Shown in pieces: positions 16,220 through 25,195 of a stretch of DNA of 64,000 bases. Source of the DNA: Paenibacillus macerans (GTDB taxonomy: Bacteria > Bacillota > Bacilli > Paenibacillales > Paenibacillaceae); contig NZ_UGSI01000001.1 of NCBI RefSeq assembly GCF_900454495.1, forward strand, positions 3,410,001-3,474,000, in the 5' to 3' direction. The notes beneath the pieces were generated by a model. The model was given only the letters and a program-made list of their open reading frames with translations, searched no databases and was not told the origin of the DNA. The position numbers and the translations under genes are program-made. Within the stretch, counting starts at the first letter, position 1, and each line of letters starts with the position of its first letter.

Positions 16220-17033
16220 GCCGTCTCCCCCTTTCCCAAATCCAGCAGACAACCGTCAAGGAGATGACCAGCCAAACCACAAGCAAGACCACAAACATAA
16301 GACTGCCGCCAGGACGTTGAATCCAGCTTACCCATTGGTAATATTCCGGCCCGAGCACGGAACCGCCTCCAAGCTTAATCACCACAAACAGCCTGACAAA
16401 TTCCGCCGGGTTTAAAAACGTCAGAAACACGAGCAGCGGTTTTATCCATAAATACGGCAGGAATCCAAGGACAGCGATTAATATCGTCGGCCAGCCAATC
16501 ACCGCAAAAAACCAGATCATCACCGAAATGGTCATGGCCTGCCAGCGATTTTTGGACAATGACCCGATCAATAACGCCAGCGTCAAAAAAAGCAGCACCA
16601 GCCCGCACGAAAACAGAAAAAAGAGCACATACGTATTTACTTCAAAAACGATCCCAAAAAGCGCGGTGATTAGGCCCATTAAGCCATAGCCAAATGAAAT
16701 AATGGTTAACACGACGATGGATAAACCAAAGTATTTCCCAAGCAGAAACGGGATGGTTCCCAAAGGAAATGTCGATAACAGCTGCCAACTGCCTTCTTCT
16801 TTTTCTGCGGTTAATGAAAACGACCCTAGAAAAAGCGCCATCAATGGGAGCAAGTACAATATTAAACTTAACATCGAGCCGGTTACCCCGGAATACCCGC
16901 TAATCTCATTTTGCGAATTTACCAGCAGCAAACAAAGGCTAAACACCGAGAATAAAGCTAAAAATGAGTAAGCCCACGGGTTTCGCAGTCCAACCTTGAT
17001 TTCTTTCTTCGCAACCTGCAGCATATCTGACAT
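16212..17033 (-). CDS. nosY: NosY-like ABC-2 permease
   Basis: A 273-residue protein with six hydrophobic segments. Typical NosY traits are the start MLQVAKKEIKVGLRNPWAYSF and the loop LTAEKEEGSWQLLSTFPLGT after the second segment. It is the membrane partner of NosF. The gene follows nosL after two bases and overlaps nosF, so it is inside one operon. Confidence 0.85.
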   Translation of the reverse strand: MSDMLQVAKKEIKVGLRNPWAYSFLALFSVFSLCLLLVNSQNEISGYSGVTGSMLSLILYLLPLMALFLGSFSLTAEKEEGSWQLLSTFPLGTIPFLLGKYFGLSIVVLTIISFGYGLMGLITALFGIVFEVNTYVLFFLFSCGLVLLFLTLALLIGSLSKNRWQAMTISVMIWFFAVIGWPTILIAVLGFLPYLWIKPLLVFLTFLNPAEFVRLFVVIKLGGGSVLGPEYYQWVSWIQRPGGSLMFVVLLVVWLVISLTVVCWIWERGRRRG

Positions 17034-17035
17034 GG

Positions 17036-17518
17036 CTATAACCCCATGTCCATCATTCCTTTGCTTTGCTCCCAGGTGTGATTATTCAGATCCGCCGCGC
17101 TTAACAATCGTCCCACGCCCTGCTCCTTGATAAATGCCTCCGCGGACGCCTTGTCCTTAAAGCTAATGATCCCGTAAGCCATGGGCGTGCGGATCGAAGG
17201 ATCATAGACGTATGTCGCCTTGGCAAACTCGATCCATGCTTTATCGTTGTAATCGCGTACAAAATCCATTCCGATATCGTCCGTACCGTTTTGCTTTTTC
17301 CATTCATTCATACATCCAATGTCATCGAATTTCAAACTCTTGCCTTCCTTCGTCACGATCTGGGTGGCATAGGCATCGTCCTTGACCTGCATGTTGCAAA
17401 TGACGCAAACATCGACATCCTCATTGACGGGCTGCGCCGTGTACGCCTTCTTTCCGCAGCCGGCCAGCGCAAGCATAGCGATCAAAATTAAACTTAAAGC
17501 AGCGAATCCCTTTTTCAT
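17036..17518 (-). CDS. nosL: NosL copper chaperone lipoprotein
   Basis: A 160-residue lipoprotein (LALAGC, Cys21 lipidated). The NosL copper site is visible as CVICNMQV (Cys38, Cys41, Met43), and the fold keeps the FDDIGCMNEW strand with another Cys. NosL hands Cu(I) to the NosDFY system for nitrous oxide reductase. The ATG overlaps the nosD stop (ATGA) and has GGGGGT upstream. Confidence 0.92.
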   Translation of the reverse strand: MKKGFAALSLILIAMLALAGCGKKAYTAQPVNEDVDVCVICNMQVKDDAYATQIVTKEGKSLKFDDIGCMNEWKKQNGTDDIGMDFVRDYNDKAWIEFAKATYVYDPSIRTPMAYGIISFKDKASAEAFIKEQGVGRLLSAADLNNHTWEQSKGMMDMGL

Positions 17519-18897
17519 GATTTGTTTACCCCCGCATAGATTATGGTTATTACCGATGTGAAAAACAGCAAAGAAGCCACGATGAGCATGAAGCTTTTGC
17601 CCGAAATATATTCCCCCTCCGCTGATGAATCCCCGGTGATCACCGGCGTATTCAGATTCATGCGCGGTGAGCTGTCCGTAGTCCAGCTGGTCCGATCATT
17701 CTCATACATAGCGCTTAAAAAGCTGATCCCGGGCGACTGGAAAAAAAGCTGAAAGGCGGAATCTTTGGCGGTTAACTCCCGGTAAAACGGATTGATCGAA
17801 TAGGCGATTTCGCTAATCCCGTCATTGTTCAAGTCCAAGACACGGGACGAATCCCAGAAATTCCGTTCCATTTGGTTTATTTGGCTGTCCGCCGCTTCCG
17901 CCTCAATCACATTAGCTACAAAATCGTTTTCATGAATGAGGTTGTTTTCCGCATCAACAAACTGGATACCTACAAAATTTCGGTATATCGAATTGTTTCT
18001 TATTTCATTGCGGCTGGACTGCTCAAGATACAATCCCACCCGGTTTCCGTCCACCACATTCTTCTCAACCAGGGACGTTTGCACATCATAAAGCAAAATG
18101 CCTTGCGCATTGACGTTGCCGCTTTGTTTAGCGAAGGAATTGTCCGAGACCAGCACATCTCTAACCCCCATAATCATGGCCCCAGTGATGTTAAATTCAC
18201 CCCGATTTCCGACGATTTTCGTTCCATCGATATACATGCAATGAATGCCGTAGCGTGAGCCGAAAATTTGGTTGCCCGTGATGTCCAAGTTCTTGCTGTC
18301 CTCCAGATATACACCGTCTCTCATATTCACGATTTTATTTTGTTCAATGACGGTATTATCCGCATTGTACAGATCGACCCCATTGCCTTTTTGCCCCATC
18401 TTGGCGGTCCCCAGGCTTCTGTCCCAAGAAATGAAGTTGCCTGTCACCACGCCGTCATTGGAATCGCGCAGGACAATTCCGAATCCGCGGGTGGTAATCC
18501 GCAAATCTTGTACGGTTACGTTGTTACCTCGTACATCGACGGCCGCCAGCTCTTCCCCGGCTTGTTTCTGAAAAATGCGCAGTCCCTCAACCGTTGCCCC
18601 GTCAGCTTGTATCGTCATCGCCGATTCGGATTCTTCATTTAATAACGTCGCCCTGCCCAACCCCTGAATGATTAACGGCTTATTAATAAGGACCGGTCCC
18701 GAGTAGTTCCCTTCCGGCAACACAATGCGGTCCCCCGGTTTGGCTTGATCAACGATATCCTGCAGAGAAGGAGCGGATTCATGTAAAAACCCGTTATCGC
18801 CATCGGAGGCATATACAGCGGACGTATCCCAAAATGGATAACCTAGCAGAAAGACGCCGGACAGAATAAAAATTATGAATTTACTTTTGACATTCAT
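17515..18897 (-). CDS. nosD: NosD-like parallel beta-helix copper maturation factor
   Basis: A 460-residue exported protein: a signal peptide of about 30 residues, then a right-handed parallel beta-helix built from NosD repeats with N and G at turns (for example NTVIEQNKIVNMRDGVYLED), a disordered linker and a C-terminal membrane segment (about 435-457). NosD is the extracytoplasmic scaffold that delivers copper to nitrous oxide reductase together with NosFY. The C-terminal anchor is the form seen in Gram-positive bacteria. GGGAGG precedes ATG 18897. It is the first gene of the operon; no nosZ lies upstream, where an IS begins 208 bp away. Confidence 0.9.
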   Translation of the reverse strand: MNVKSKFIIFILSGVFLLGYPFWDTSAVYASDGDNGFLHESAPSLQDIVDQAKPGDRIVLPEGNYSGPVLINKPLIIQGLGRATLLNEESESAMTIQADGATVEGLRIFQKQAGEELAAVDVRGNNVTVQDLRITTRGFGIVLRDSNDGVVTGNFISWDRSLGTAKMGQKGNGVDLYNADNTVIEQNKIVNMRDGVYLEDSKNLDITGNQIFGSRYGIHCMYIDGTKIVGNRGEFNITGAMIMGVRDVLVSDNSFAKQSGNVNAQGILLYDVQTSLVEKNVVDGNRVGLYLEQSSRNEIRNNSIYRNFVGIQFVDAENNLIHENDFVANVIEAEAADSQINQMERNFWDSSRVLDLNNDGISEIAYSINPFYRELTAKDSAFQLFFQSPGISFLSAMYENDRTSWTTDSSPRMNLNTPVITGDSSAEGEYISGKSFMLIVASLLFFTSVITIIYAGVNKS

Positions 18898-19105
18898 CTT
18901 TTCCTCCCTATTCGGACACTCCTCTCACAAAATATCCCAATAGCATCATAAGCTATAACTGTTGATTCTTTATATAGCCCATCCGAGTGATAATAATCAT
19001 AAATAACCGATGTTTTATGTCTTTTCTATGACAATTAGTTGGGGTGATTGACGATCTGAAAGGACGTATCCATTCGTTCTATTAGTATAGTTCTTTTCAC
19101 ACAGG

Positions 19106-20940
19106 TTATAACTCAACTTTCGCGGCAAAAAAACGGCAGACAAGCCTTGATGCAGCAGGGCTGCTTCGTTGAGGAAGCGTTAACGATGTGGAAGCGTCAC
19201 GATCCGGCGGGGGCAGCGTATCTACCTTTTGCACCGTAGCCGTTTCGAGCCGTGTCACAAATCGACGCCTGGTGAGGGGCTATCTAAAAGGTTCGTGTCG
19301 TGGTGTTCGTGTCGTGGTGTCCCTGCCTGCTGTCTGCCTTTGCACGATTATCCCCTTCGTTAAGGAGCAGGGAGCAGGGGTGGGGCTAGAGCAAGTCAAG
19401 GGTTCCAAAAAAAGAGAAGAAAAAACACAAAAATGCTGAGGAAAAAATGAGGCGGTTCAAGTGAGATTTTCGGCTTGATAGGAGAACGTACGTTTGGTAT
19501 AATGAAATAAATGGAACCTATGTTCGTATATTTTTAATTCGGGGGCGAGCGAATATGGAAGTCAATACGGGAACGGAACTTCAGCCATTCAGCAGCCGTT
19601 TTAACAGCGAGCAGGACTGCATGGAAGCGCTAATCGCGATGAAGTGGCCAAACGGCTTTGTCTGCCCGCGCTGCGCTCACACCCGGTGCAGCCGTCTCAC
19701 CTCCCGGCATATCCCCTTATTCGAGTGCGGAAAGTGCAAGCATCAAACATCACCTTTGGTCAGCACGATTTTTGAAGGAACGCATCTCCCCTTGGTGAAG
19801 TGGTTTCAGGTGCTGGAGTTGTTCCTGCTGGAGGGCGGCATCTCAGCGTTGCGGCTTAGCAAGGTGATCCGTGTCGCCTACAAGACCGCCTGGTCGATGC
19901 TGCACAAAATACGCCATGCCGTGGGGGAGTTCGATGCCCGGGAACTGCTCTCCGGAGACGTGAAGGTGAACAGCGATCAGTATGGGCGTAATCCGTCCCG
20001 GTGTCAGCTTTCGCATCCGTACACCTCGGCGGTCGTGGCCGGCTGCACGGTCACGGAGTCGGGCGAGCCGGAGCAGGTCAAAATCCGCCTGGTACCGCAT
20101 AAGCGGGGAGGCGAAAAGAGGGCAAGCCGTCACGATCAAACCGCGTTTATTAGCCGGCATGTGGATGTCCATACATCGGCGGTACAGTTGTTTCTTCAGG
20201 CCTTTCGGCTGTATGCGCCCTTGCGGAAAGTGGTGAGAGAGGCGTGGGAATCGCTGAAGAGTACGTATGGAGCCTTGGGACTGAAGCATCTGCAGGCGTA
20301 CCTGAACGAGTACACCGGACGCCGCCGGCTGCGCCTGTCCGGAGGACTGCCCGGAGCGGAAGAAACGATGCGGCAGAAGTTGCTGCAAATGTGTGTGGCG
20401 ATTCCGGCGATCCCTTACCGTAAGCTGGTCGCACGCCAACCGAATCAGCCCCTTGCGGCTGCGGCCTGAATCGTGGCGCTTGAACGCTAGGAGGAGTTTG
20501 ATGCAGATCAACTTAATGGGTCCTTGATCTCCTGCCTTGATCTCTTGTCCGGTCTATTTCACCTACCCTAAACCTGATTCCTTCTCCTAAGCCGTCTAAA
20601 TTATCTCGAACCTATCTGCTTCTCTACCAAATTTTCTTCTCCCGAGCTTGTCTGTTTCTCTGATGCATGATCAACTCTTAGCTGCCTGATCAAACGGGAT
20701 AATCGTGCAAAGTCTCCGGACAGCAAGTGTTGATCTACCGCCCACGCCCACCCCACTTCCCTGTCCTCAAGCTTTCAACGGCCTTCCGCGTTTCTTGCCA
20801 CGAGCGGTTTTCGACTTGACTGGCAAGCAAGGATTATAAGGTTGAGCCAGACACCTCTTCCGTCCGCCTATCTTAATTCTTTGAACACCTCTAGCTCAGG
20901 GACTCAAGCTGATTTTTGCTCTGCGAAAGTTGAGTTATAA
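19106..20940 (+). mobile_element. IS1595-like insertion sequence, 1835 bp, with 18-bp perfect terminal inverted repeats
   Basis: TTATAACTCAACTTTCGC at 19106-19123 is the exact reverse complement of 20923-20940; the match continues imperfectly over the next 10 bases. The element encloses one transposase gene (19555-20469). Subterminal copies of CTTTGCACGATTATCCC lie at 19338-19354 (plus) and 20696-20712 (minus). A 14-bp tandem duplication (GTTCGTGTCGTGGT twice, 19291-19318) sits in the left non-coding part. No 8-bp target duplication is visible (CACACAGG left, ATGCTATA right), so the insertion may be old or rearranged. The long non-coding flanks (about 450 bp each side) are unusual for this family. 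Confidence 0.75.
19555..20469 (+). CDS. IS1595-family transposase with an N-terminal zinc ribbon and degenerate DDE domain
   Basis: A 304-residue protein. The N-terminal zinc ribbon has Cys37, Cys40, Cys58 and Cys61 (CPRC...CGKC), typical of IS1595/ISXO2 transposases, followed by the helical stretch PLVKWFQVLELFLLEGG. The C-terminal part keeps the late ISXO2 block with ALGLKHLQAYLNEYTGRRRL, which holds the last catalytic acidic residue. The first catalytic block, normally close to VDETYVGG, reads KVNSDQYGRN, so the usual DE pair is not evident and the enzyme may be inactive. GGGGGCGAG precedes ATG 19555. Base composition is a little richer in G+C than the non-coding flanks. Confidence 0.75.
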   Translation: MEVNTGTELQPFSSRFNSEQDCMEALIAMKWPNGFVCPRCAHTRCSRLTSRHIPLFECGKCKHQTSPLVSTIFEGTHLPLVKWFQVLELFLLEGGISALRLSKVIRVAYKTAWSMLHKIRHAVGEFDARELLSGDVKVNSDQYGRNPSRCQLSHPYTSAVVAGCTVTESGEPEQVKIRLVPHKRGGEKRASRHDQTAFISRHVDVHTSAVQLFLQAFRLYAPLRKVVREAWESLKSTYGALGLKHLQAYLNEYTGRRRLRLSGGLPGAEETMRQKLLQMCVAIPAIPYRKLVARQPNQPLAAAA

Positions 20941-20956
20941 ATGCTATAATGTTCGC

Positions 20957-20998
20957 AAAAAAGCTTCTCACGAGCATATGCCCGGAGAAGCTTTTTTT
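20957..20998 (-). terminator. Terminator of the groESL operon
   Basis: AAAAGCTTCTC pairs with GAGAAGCTTTT with a 15-base loop and A/T runs on both sides. It lies 70 bp after the groEL stop on the minus strand, just outside the IS end. Confidence 0.85.
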
Positions 20999-21067
20999 AA
21001 TATTTTATGTGGTTAAACGGCATTTCCGTTTACGGAAACTTTTGATAATAAGGGCGGGGGGCCCTTA

Positions 21068-22693
21068 TTACATCATGCCCATGCCGCCCATTCCGCCCAT
21101 GTCCGGAGCGGCTGGTTTTTCCGGTTCCGGTTTGTCGGCGATCACCGCTTCGGTCGTCAGGAACAGACCAGCAACGGAAGCTGCGTGCTGCAGCGCGGAA
21201 CGAGTAACTTTAGCAGGGTCTACGATACCGGCTTCGATCATGTTCACCCATTCGCCGGTAGCGGCGTTGTAGCCGATACCCACTTTTTCTTTCTTCAGGC
21301 GATCCACGATCACGGAGCCTTCTTCGCCGGCGTTAGCGGCAATCGTGCGAACCGGTTCTTCCAGTGCGCGAAGCACGATGTTCACGCCGGTTTTTTCGTC
21401 GCCTTCAGCTTGAACGGAAGCCACCGCATTGTATACGTTCACGAGAGCCACGCCCCCGCCGGATACGATACCTTCTTCAACGGCTGCACGCGTTGCGTTC
21501 AGGGCGTCTTCGATGCGCAGTTTGCGTTCTTTCAGCTCGGTTTCCGTAGCCGCGCCGACCTTAACAACCGCTACGCCGCCGGCTAGTTTAGCCAGACGTT
21601 CTTGCAGTTTTTCTTTGTCGAACTCGGAAGTCGTTTCTTCCAGTTGCGCGCGGATTTGGTTGACGCGAGCTTGGATGTCGGCTTTGTCGCCGCTGCCGTC
21701 CACGATCGTCGTATTTTCTTTCGTAACGATAACTTGACGTGCGTTACCGAGTTGATCCACAGTCGTGCTCTTCAGGTCAAGGCCGAGTTTTTCGGTGATC
21801 ACTTGACCGCCCGTCAGAGCGGCGATGTCTTGCAGCATCGCTTCGCGGCGATCGCCGAAGCCAGGAGCTTTAACGGCTACCGCGTTGAACGTGCCGCGCA
21901 GCTTGTTCACGATCAGCATCGCTTGCGCTTCGCCTTCGATATCTTCAGCGATGATCAACAGCGGTCTGGATTGTTGCACGATCTTCTCCAGCAACGGCAG
22001 GATTTCTTGTGTGCTGCTGATCTTCTTGTCAGTGATCAGAATGTAAGGATTGTCGAGTACGGCTTCCATTTTGTCCGTATCGGTGATCATGTAAGGAGAT
22101 ACATAGCCGCGGTCGAATTGCATCCCTTCCACCACTTCAAGTTCGGTGGCAAAACCGCGGGATTCTTCAACGGTAATCACGCCGTCTTTGCCCACTTTTT
22201 CCATCGCTTCGGCGATCAGTTCGCCGACTTCTTCGTCAGCAGCGGAGATAGCGGCAACTTGCGCGATCGATTGTTTGCCTTCGATCGTTTTGGAGATGTT
22301 CTTCAATTCTTCAACAGCCGCGCGAACCGCTTTGTCGATCCCTTTGCGCAGGCCGATTGGGCTGGCGCCTGCCGTAACGTTTTTCAAACCTTCGCGGATC
22401 AGCGCTTGCGCCAGAACCGTAGCGGTCGTCGTACCATCGCCGGCAACGTCGTTCGTTTTGGTAGCTACTTCTTTAACGAGTTGGGCGCCCATGTTTTCAA
22501 AAGCGTTTTCCAGTTCGATTTCTTTAGCGATCGTTACGCCGTCATTCGTGATCAGCGGGCTGCCGAATTTTTTCTCCAGCACCACGTTGCGGCCTTTCGG
22601 TCCAAGCGTTACTTTTACTGCGTTCGCCAAAGCGTCAACCCCACGAAGCATTGCGTGGCGGGCGTCTTCACTGAATCTGATCTCTTTTGCCAT
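21068..22693 (-). CDS. groEL: Chaperonin GroEL (Hsp60)
   Basis: The 541-residue protein matches GroEL over its full length: start MAKEIRFSEDARHAMLRGVD, the ATP-binding block DGTTTATVLAQAL, apical-domain DRGYVSPYMITDTDKME and the flexible tail ending GGMGGMGMM. It forms the double-ring cage that folds cytosolic proteins with GroES. The ATG has GGGAGGT upstream, and groES lies 77 bp before it in the same direction. Confidence 0.98.
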   Translation of the reverse strand: MAKEIRFSEDARHAMLRGVDALANAVKVTLGPKGRNVVLEKKFGSPLITNDGVTIAKEIELENAFENMGAQLVKEVATKTNDVAGDGTTTATVLAQALIREGLKNVTAGASPIGLRKGIDKAVRAAVEELKNISKTIEGKQSIAQVAAISAADEEVGELIAEAMEKVGKDGVITVEESRGFATELEVVEGMQFDRGYVSPYMITDTDKMEAVLDNPYILITDKKISSTQEILPLLEKIVQQSRPLLIIAEDIEGEAQAMLIVNKLRGTFNAVAVKAPGFGDRREAMLQDIAALTGGQVITEKLGLDLKSTTVDQLGNARQVIVTKENTTIVDGSGDKADIQARVNQIRAQLEETTSEFDKEKLQERLAKLAGGVAVVKVGAATETELKERKLRIEDALNATRAAVEEGIVSGGGVALVNVYNAVASVQAEGDEKTGVNIVLRALEEPVRTIAANAGEEGSVIVDRLKKEKVGIGYNAATGEWVNMIEAGIVDPAKVTRSALQHAASVAGLFLTTEAVIADKPEPEKPAAPDMGGMGGMGMM

Positions 22694-22770
22694 GATTAGA
22701 TTACCTCCCTGAAAATGTTGGATGAAAATTCATTCGTATATTTCGGCTAAATTTCACCTAGCTGCTGTTC

Positions 22771-23052
22771 TTAGCCGATGATCGCGTGAATGTCGCTTTC
22801 TTTCATAATCAAATACTCTTTGCCTTCGTATTTCACTTCGGTTCCTGCGTATTTGGAGAACAGCACGCGGTCGCCTTCTTTAACTTCAAGCGGAACGCGC
22901 ACCCCGTCCTTCAAAGTACCGCTGCCTACGGCGATTACTTTGCCCTCCTGCGGTTTTTCCTTGGCCGTATCCGGAAGCACGATGCCAAATGCCGTTGTCT
23001 CCTCCTGCTCGATCGGTTGTACCAGAACGCGTTCACCTAAAGGTTTGATCAT
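22771..23052 (-). CDS. groES: Co-chaperonin GroES (Hsp10)
   Basis: The 93-residue lid of the GroEL chamber. The start MIKPLGERVLVQPIEQEETT, the mobile-loop region and the DRVLFSKYAGTEVKYEGKEY strand are typical. AAAGGAGG precedes the ATG. It is first in the operon and sits under a CIRCE element. Confidence 0.98.
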   Translation of the reverse strand: MIKPLGERVLVQPIEQEETTAFGIVLPDTAKEKPQEGKVIAVGSGTLKDGVRVPLEVKEGDRVLFSKYAGTEVKYEGKEYLIMKESDIHAIIG

Positions 23053-23107
23053 GAAAAAACAGCCTCCTTTGAATATGTTGGTTTAAGGGTTTGTAAGGTC
23101 ATATGTA

Positions 23108-23134
23108 TTAGCACTCGATCTGTTCAAGTGCTAA
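23108..23134 (-). promoter_or_regulatory. CIRCE operator (HrcA binding site) of groESL
   Basis: TTAGCACTC, nine bases, then AAGTGCTAA: the CIRCE consensus with one mismatch in the right arm (A for G at its first position). It lies between the promoter and groES, so HrcA represses transcription without heat stress. Confidence 0.93.
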
Positions 23135-23145
23135 CAACCACTTTT

Positions 23146-23174
23146 ATATTACTCAACTTGCGGACAGATTTCAA
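23146..23174 (-). promoter_or_regulatory. Sigma-A promoter of groESL
   Basis: On the minus strand TTGAAA (23174-23169), a 17-base spacer and TAATAT (23151-23146). It ends 11 bases upstream of the CIRCE element, the usual arrangement. From 23175 to 23416 I see no gene. Confidence 0.8.
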
Positions 23175-23416
23175 GTTCCTTTATGCAATTTTTTTCTATA
23201 TTTTACGGGCGTGGAGATGCCCTTCCCATTGTATCCTATGAGTTGGAAAAATATTCCTGATACTCAGTTGCCCAGCCTTTGCAATATCCTCTAATATGAT
23301 TTTCTCGGCGGAGTATTTTTAAGCTTGATTCCCTCCCCCTCGATGCTTAATCACCGTTCCCACCAAAATTCTGCCTCTGCCCCTTCCCCAACCTGCCGCA
23401 ACACCAACCGCATGCA

Positions 23417-23449
23417 CAAAAAAACACGCCCCATCTCAAAGGCGCGTTT
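23417..23449 (-). terminator. Terminator after tatC
   Basis: On the minus strand ACGCGCC pairs with GGCGTGT (one G-T pair), followed by seven T; it overlaps the end region of tatC. Confidence 0.7.
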
Positions 23450-23451
23450 CC

Positions 23452-24210
23452 TTATTTATATTTCTCCGCCCGCTCCGCATCCGCCGCCACGATCCTGTTA
23501 TGCACCCGCTGCGACAAGAGCACGCTCAGCTCATACAAAATAACGAGCGGAATCAGCACCATAAAGGCGGAGAATAAATCGGCGGGAGTGATCATCACCG
23601 AAATAACGACCAGCGCGAAATAAGCGACCCGGCGCATTTTCCGCAGCAGCTTCGGCGTTACGATTCTCAGCTGCGTCAAAAACAAAATGATAAGCGGCAG
23701 CTCGAACAACAGCGAAATCGGCAAAACGAGGTTCATCATGAATTTGAAATAGTCCGCCATGCCGTACGTTTCGACCAGGCCAAGCTGCTTGTTGAGCGAC
23801 CCCGTAAACGACATCGCCAACGGAAATACGACATAATAACCAAAGGCGAGCCCCACCAAAAAACAGATAAATACGAACGGAATGTATTTCACGGTCGCTC
23901 TGCGTTCTGCCGGCCTCAGCCCCGGACTGACAAACGCCCAGACCTGGTACAGTGTAAACGGGAGCGTAATCCCCAGCGACACCAGCATCGCGATTTTCAT
24001 GTAGACGCCGACGCCGTCCCAAAACGAAAAGGCGTTCAATTCGATTTTCGCGCCGGAAATGGCGTTTGTCGTCAAATAATGATAAATCGGATCGACCACA
24101 AAAAAAGCGCCGACCAGCACGATGACAAAAACGATGCAGACCAGCATCAACCGCCGCCGCAGCTCCGACAGATGGTCGACGATGCTCTGCATCTCCTGCT
24201 CTTCAGCCAT
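23452..24210 (-). CDS. tatC: Twin-arginine translocase subunit TatC
   Basis: TatC recognises twin-arginine signal peptides and forms the receptor core of the Tat export pathway. From ATG 24210 (AAAGGAGGA upstream) the protein has 252 residues and six membrane segments. The conserved N-terminal HLSELRRRL and the FVSPGLRPAERR loop are both present. The frame is open upstream of 24210 but overlaps tatA and has no ribosome site. tatA precedes it by 28 bp, giving the minimal TatAC pair of Gram-positive bacteria. Confidence 0.95.
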   Translation of the reverse strand: MAEEQEMQSIVDHLSELRRRLMLVCIVFVIVLVGAFFVVDPIYHYLTTNAISGAKIELNAFSFWDGVGVYMKIAMLVSLGITLPFTLYQVWAFVSPGLRPAERRATVKYIPFVFICFLVGLAFGYYVVFPLAMSFTGSLNKQLGLVETYGMADYFKFMMNLVLPISLLFELPLIILFLTQLRIVTPKLLRKMRRVAYFALVVISVMITPADLFSAFMVLIPLVILYELSVLLSQRVHNRIVAADAERAEKYK

Positions 24211-24238
24211 CAACCGTCCTCCTTTTCCCGCCTTGAGC

Positions 24239-24457
24239 TCATTCCGGCAGCCGGCGGTCCTCCGGTTTAGGGCTTTCGGCGCGGGCAGGGGCCGCTTCCG
24301 TCCGCTTTGCTTCCGGCACATCGTCCACAATGTCCCGCGTCGCCTCTTTGAACTCCCGGAACGTACGGCCTACGGCCCGTCCCAAATCCGGTAATTTATT
24401 CGGTCCAAACAGCAGCAAAGCCGCGATGACAATCAATAAAAATCCGCCTGCGCTCAT
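24239..24457 (-). CDS. tatA: Twin-arginine translocase subunit TatA
   Basis: A 72-residue protein with one short N-terminal membrane helix, the hinge FGPNKLPDLGRAVG and an amphipathic helix (RTFREFKEATRDIV), then a charged tail. This is the pore-forming TatA/TatE type. GAAAGGAG precedes the ATG. Confidence 0.95.
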   Translation of the reverse strand: MSAGGFLLIVIAALLLFGPNKLPDLGRAVGRTFREFKEATRDIVDDVPEAKRTEAAPARAESPKPEDRRLPE

Positions 24458-24576
24458 CGCTATATTCTCCTTTCGCTACGTCCAAAATAGGCAGGGATAT
24501 AACATGTTTTAACCACACGCCCACATCATACCATAACGAATGTCACAGTTACAGTCCATATATTTTACATTCAAGC

Positions 24577-24602
24577 AAAAAACGACGGTAAAAGTGCGGT
24601 CG
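24577..24602 (-). terminator. Possible terminator after moaB
   Basis: A weak minus-strand stem (CGACCG with CGTCG around 24583-24602) is followed by six T. The stem is short, so this is tentative. Confidence 0.45.
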
Positions 24603-24603
24603 A

Positions 24604-25089
24604 TTACAGGCGGAATTGACCGGTTACCATTAGCAGCGCTTCCGGCAGCTGTTCCATAATGGCCGCCAGATTTTCATGCACACCTTTCGGCGTACCGGGC
24701 AGGTTGACGATCAGCGTGCGGCCGCGGATGCCGACAATCCCGCGGAACAGCATCGCCGCCGGATTTTTTTGCATCGCCGCGTAACGCATCGCTTCCGCCA
24801 TGCCCGGAACCTCGCGCTCGATGACCCGTCTCGTCGCTTCGGGCGTAACGTCGCGGATCGCCAGCTCCGTCCCCCCGGTGGTGAATACCAAGTCCGCATG
24901 AAAATAATCGGTCATTTCAATCAAAGCCGCAATAATTTCATCCGGCTCATCGGGAACGATCCGGTATTCTACGATTTCGCCGCCCAACTCCTCTTCCACC
25001 AGCTCGCGGATAACCTGGGCGCTCGTATCTTCACGTTCGCCTCTGGCCCCTTTGTCGCTTGCTGTAAGGATCGCTGTTTTCCAAACCAT
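24604..25089 (-). CDS. moaB: Molybdenum cofactor biosynthesis protein MoaB/MogA type
   Basis: MoaB/MogA proteins adenylylate molybdopterin before molybdate insertion. The 161-residue protein starts MVWKTAILTASDKGARGERE at ATG 25089 (AAGGAGGGTG upstream) and has the molybdopterin-binding block FTTGGTELAIRDVTPEAT and the GIVGIRGRTLIVNLPGTPKG strand-turn. TTGGTE replaces the usual TTGGTG, a change at one residue of the signature. An upstream in-frame ATG at 25110 would overlap this ribosome site. moaC lies upstream in the same direction. Confidence 0.92.
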   Translation of the reverse strand: MVWKTAILTASDKGARGEREDTSAQVIRELVEEELGGEIVEYRIVPDEPDEIIAALIEMTDYFHADLVFTTGGTELAIRDVTPEATRRVIEREVPGMAEAMRYAAMQKNPAAMLFRGIVGIRGRTLIVNLPGTPKGVHENLAAIMEQLPEALLMVTGQFRL

Positions 25090-25195
25090 GAAGTCACCCT
25101 CCTTATCCATTGTAGGAACTCCAAATTCAGTACGGTCATGCCGGGATCATCAATGCGAGTTCCGTGTGCTTAAATTTTTAAGTCCTCCCCAGCCT

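Noticed and set aside
18898..19105. FNR or CRP-type site upstream of nosD
   Set aside because: No TGTGA-N6-TCACA-like palindrome could be found despite the anaerobic context.
19090..20950. 8-bp target duplication around the IS
   Set aside because: CACACAGG on the left and ATGCTATA on the right do not match, and shifting the ends by a few bases does not help.
21602..22699. 365-codon plus-strand reading frame over groEL
   Set aside because: It is antisense to groEL, has no ribosome site and shows no family-like sequence; an artefact of codon bias.
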